NCBI GenBank assembly: GCA_017961385.1
Contig: JAGCXJ010000085.1
Location: forward strand, 1 to 6,424
Origin: Lachnospiraceae bacterium
GTDB lineage: Bacteria > Bacillota > Clostridia > Lachnospirales > Lachnospiraceae
Reading direction: 5' to 3'
DNA: 6,424 bases
The translations under genes and the position numbers were made by a program. Below, one piece after another: positions 5,611 to 6,424 of this stretch (position 1 is the stretch's first letter; every line of letters starts with the position of its first letter). Under the pieces are notes generated by a model. That model made no database searches. It had not been told where the DNA came from and was given only the letters and a program-made list of their open reading frames with translations.

Positions 5611-6069
5611 CTAAATTTCTTTGACAATGTTATCAGCTGCTGATGTAGCAAGCTTGTCACATCTTTCGTTCTGAGGATGTCCCGCATGCCCCTTTACCCA
5701 GGTAAAGCTAACCTGATGAGGATTCATGGCTTTTAATAATCTGAGCCAAAGATCGATGTTTTTTACTTCATCACTCTTTCCTCTTCGCCAGTCTTTTTTG
5801 ATCCAACCTTCTACCCAGTGCTGGTTGAATGCGTCTGCTACATACTTGGAATCGGTTATAACTTCAACTCTGCAAGGCTTGGTGAGCGCTTCAAGACCGG
5901 TAATAACACCTAAAAGCTCCATTCTGTTATTAGTGGTTTCAGCAAACCCTTCACTGTATTCACGAGAATGGAGAGTTCCTTTGGGATCGATATATTCCAG
6001 TATGGTTCCGTAGCCGCCGGGTCCTGGATTACCTCTTGATGAACCATCGCTGTAAAGTGTTACGTTCAT
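5611..6069 (-). CDS. rnhA: Ribonuclease HI
   Basis: This 152-residue enzyme cuts the RNA strand of RNA-DNA hybrids, removing R-loops and primer remnants in the cytoplasm. The four catalytic acidic residues are all present: Asp8 in YSDGSSRGNPGPGGYG, Glu51 in NNRMEL, Asp73 in ITDSKY, and Asp138 in NERCDKLA. The conserved His128 (WVKGHAGH) and the basic handle region (GWIKKDWRRGK, 88-98) match the E. coli type. The length is close to the 155 residues of the E. coli enzyme, with no N-terminal hybrid-binding domain. Start ATG 6067-6069 shares one base with the stop codon of the upstream MutS-like gene (TAATG), and GGAGGAG lies at 6078-6084 within that gene's end. The two are therefore co-transcribed and probably translationally coupled. 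Confidence 0.97.
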   Translation of the reverse strand: MNVTLYSDGSSRGNPGPGGYGTILEYIDPKGTLHSREYSEGFAETTNNRMELLGVITGLEALTKPCRVEVITDSKYVADAFNQHWVEGWIKKDWRRGKSDEVKNIDLWLRLLKAMNPHQVSFTWVKGHAGHPQNERCDKLATSAADNIVKEI

Positions 6070-6424
6070 TAACGGCGCTCCTCCATCTCTTTAACAATTT
6101 CATTTGCTTTTATAACTATATTCTTATCGTATCCAAGGATATCAAGAAGCTTTATAGCATTTCTGCTTGTAGTTTTTCCGCAGGATAGTTTATAAGGAAA
6201 TGTCACATCATCATCTTTCATTTCTTCTTCAAAATGATAGTTTTCATAGATATCATCTAGGATTGAAGTTAGTTCTAGATCATGCGTTGCGGCAAATACA
6301 AGTACACCCTTATCAGAAAGATTACGAAGTATAGCACTGCTTGCAGCGATTCTTTCTGTTGTATTTGTTCCTCGAAGAACTTCATCTACAAAACCTAAAA
6401 CATGCTTCTTTCTAATTGAAGCAT
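6069..6424 (-). CDS. MutS-family ATPase, C-terminal fragment (5' end outside window)
   Basis: Only the last 117 complete codons are in the window; the start lies beyond the right edge. The fragment is the end of a MutS domain V ATPase. It shows a Walker B-type strand VLGFVDEVLRGTNTTERI with the Asp-Glu pair, the signature-region helix IAASSAILRNLSDKG, the H-loop-like FAATHDLELT, and the family ending YHFEEEMKDDDVTFPYKL...GKTTSRNAIKLLDILGYD. Such ATPases bind mismatched or branched DNA in MutS, but MutS2 and shorter MutS-related proteins share this domain. The fragment lacks a MutS C-terminal dimerisation tail and has no Smr domain, so it looks more like the shorter MutS-related proteins of Firmicutes than MutS1 or MutS2. 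The subfamily stays open because the N-terminal part is absent. It ends in TAATG overlap with rnhA. Confidence 0.88.
   Translation of the reverse strand, partial: ASIRKKHVLGFVDEVLRGTNTTERIAASSAILRNLSDKGVLVFAATHDLELTSILDDIYENYHFEEEMKDDDVTFPYKLSCGKTTSRNAIKLLDILGYDKNIVIKANEIVKEMEERR

Overview
The window looks like an ordinary housekeeping stretch of an AT-rich, Gram-positive, strictly anaerobic bacterium. The class III (oxygen-sensitive, glycyl radical) ribonucleotide reductase, the DegV protein, the WYL regulator and the style of the dUTPase suggest Clostridia, most likely a Lachnospiraceae-like genome. That assignment rests on protein character recalled from memory, not on a search. Every gene I accept lies on the minus strand, so transcription runs from high to low coordinates.

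In transcription order: (i) the C-terminal end of a MutS-family ATPase, cut by the window edge, overlaps the start of rnhA (ribonuclease HI) by one base. (ii) A 63-residue single-pass membrane protein of unknown function has its own promoter and a strong hairpin terminator. (iii) A WYL-domain transcription regulator starts 20 bases after that terminator. Its reading frame continues through its own apparent terminator and into the next promoter. (iv) A consensus promoter at 4213-4242 drives nrdD, nrdG and a dUTPase gene, closely spaced (2 and 20 bases apart) and closed by a terminator. (v) A separate promoter drives a degV-family gene that runs off the left edge.

The core of the region is nucleotide metabolism. 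NrdG generates the glycyl radical on NrdD, NrdD makes deoxyribonucleotides without oxygen, and the dUTPase removes dUTP and supplies dUMP for dTTP synthesis. RNase HI and the MutS-like protein act on nucleic acids.

The most interesting signals are regulatory. The nrdD promoter carries two NrdR-box-like cores 30 bases apart and an inverted repeat around its -35 element. The upstream WYL frame overlaps both a terminator and this promoter in a way that suggests a one-base change in a run of six T. I see no mobile element, CRISPR array, tRNA or rRNA, and no convincing new multi-gene system.
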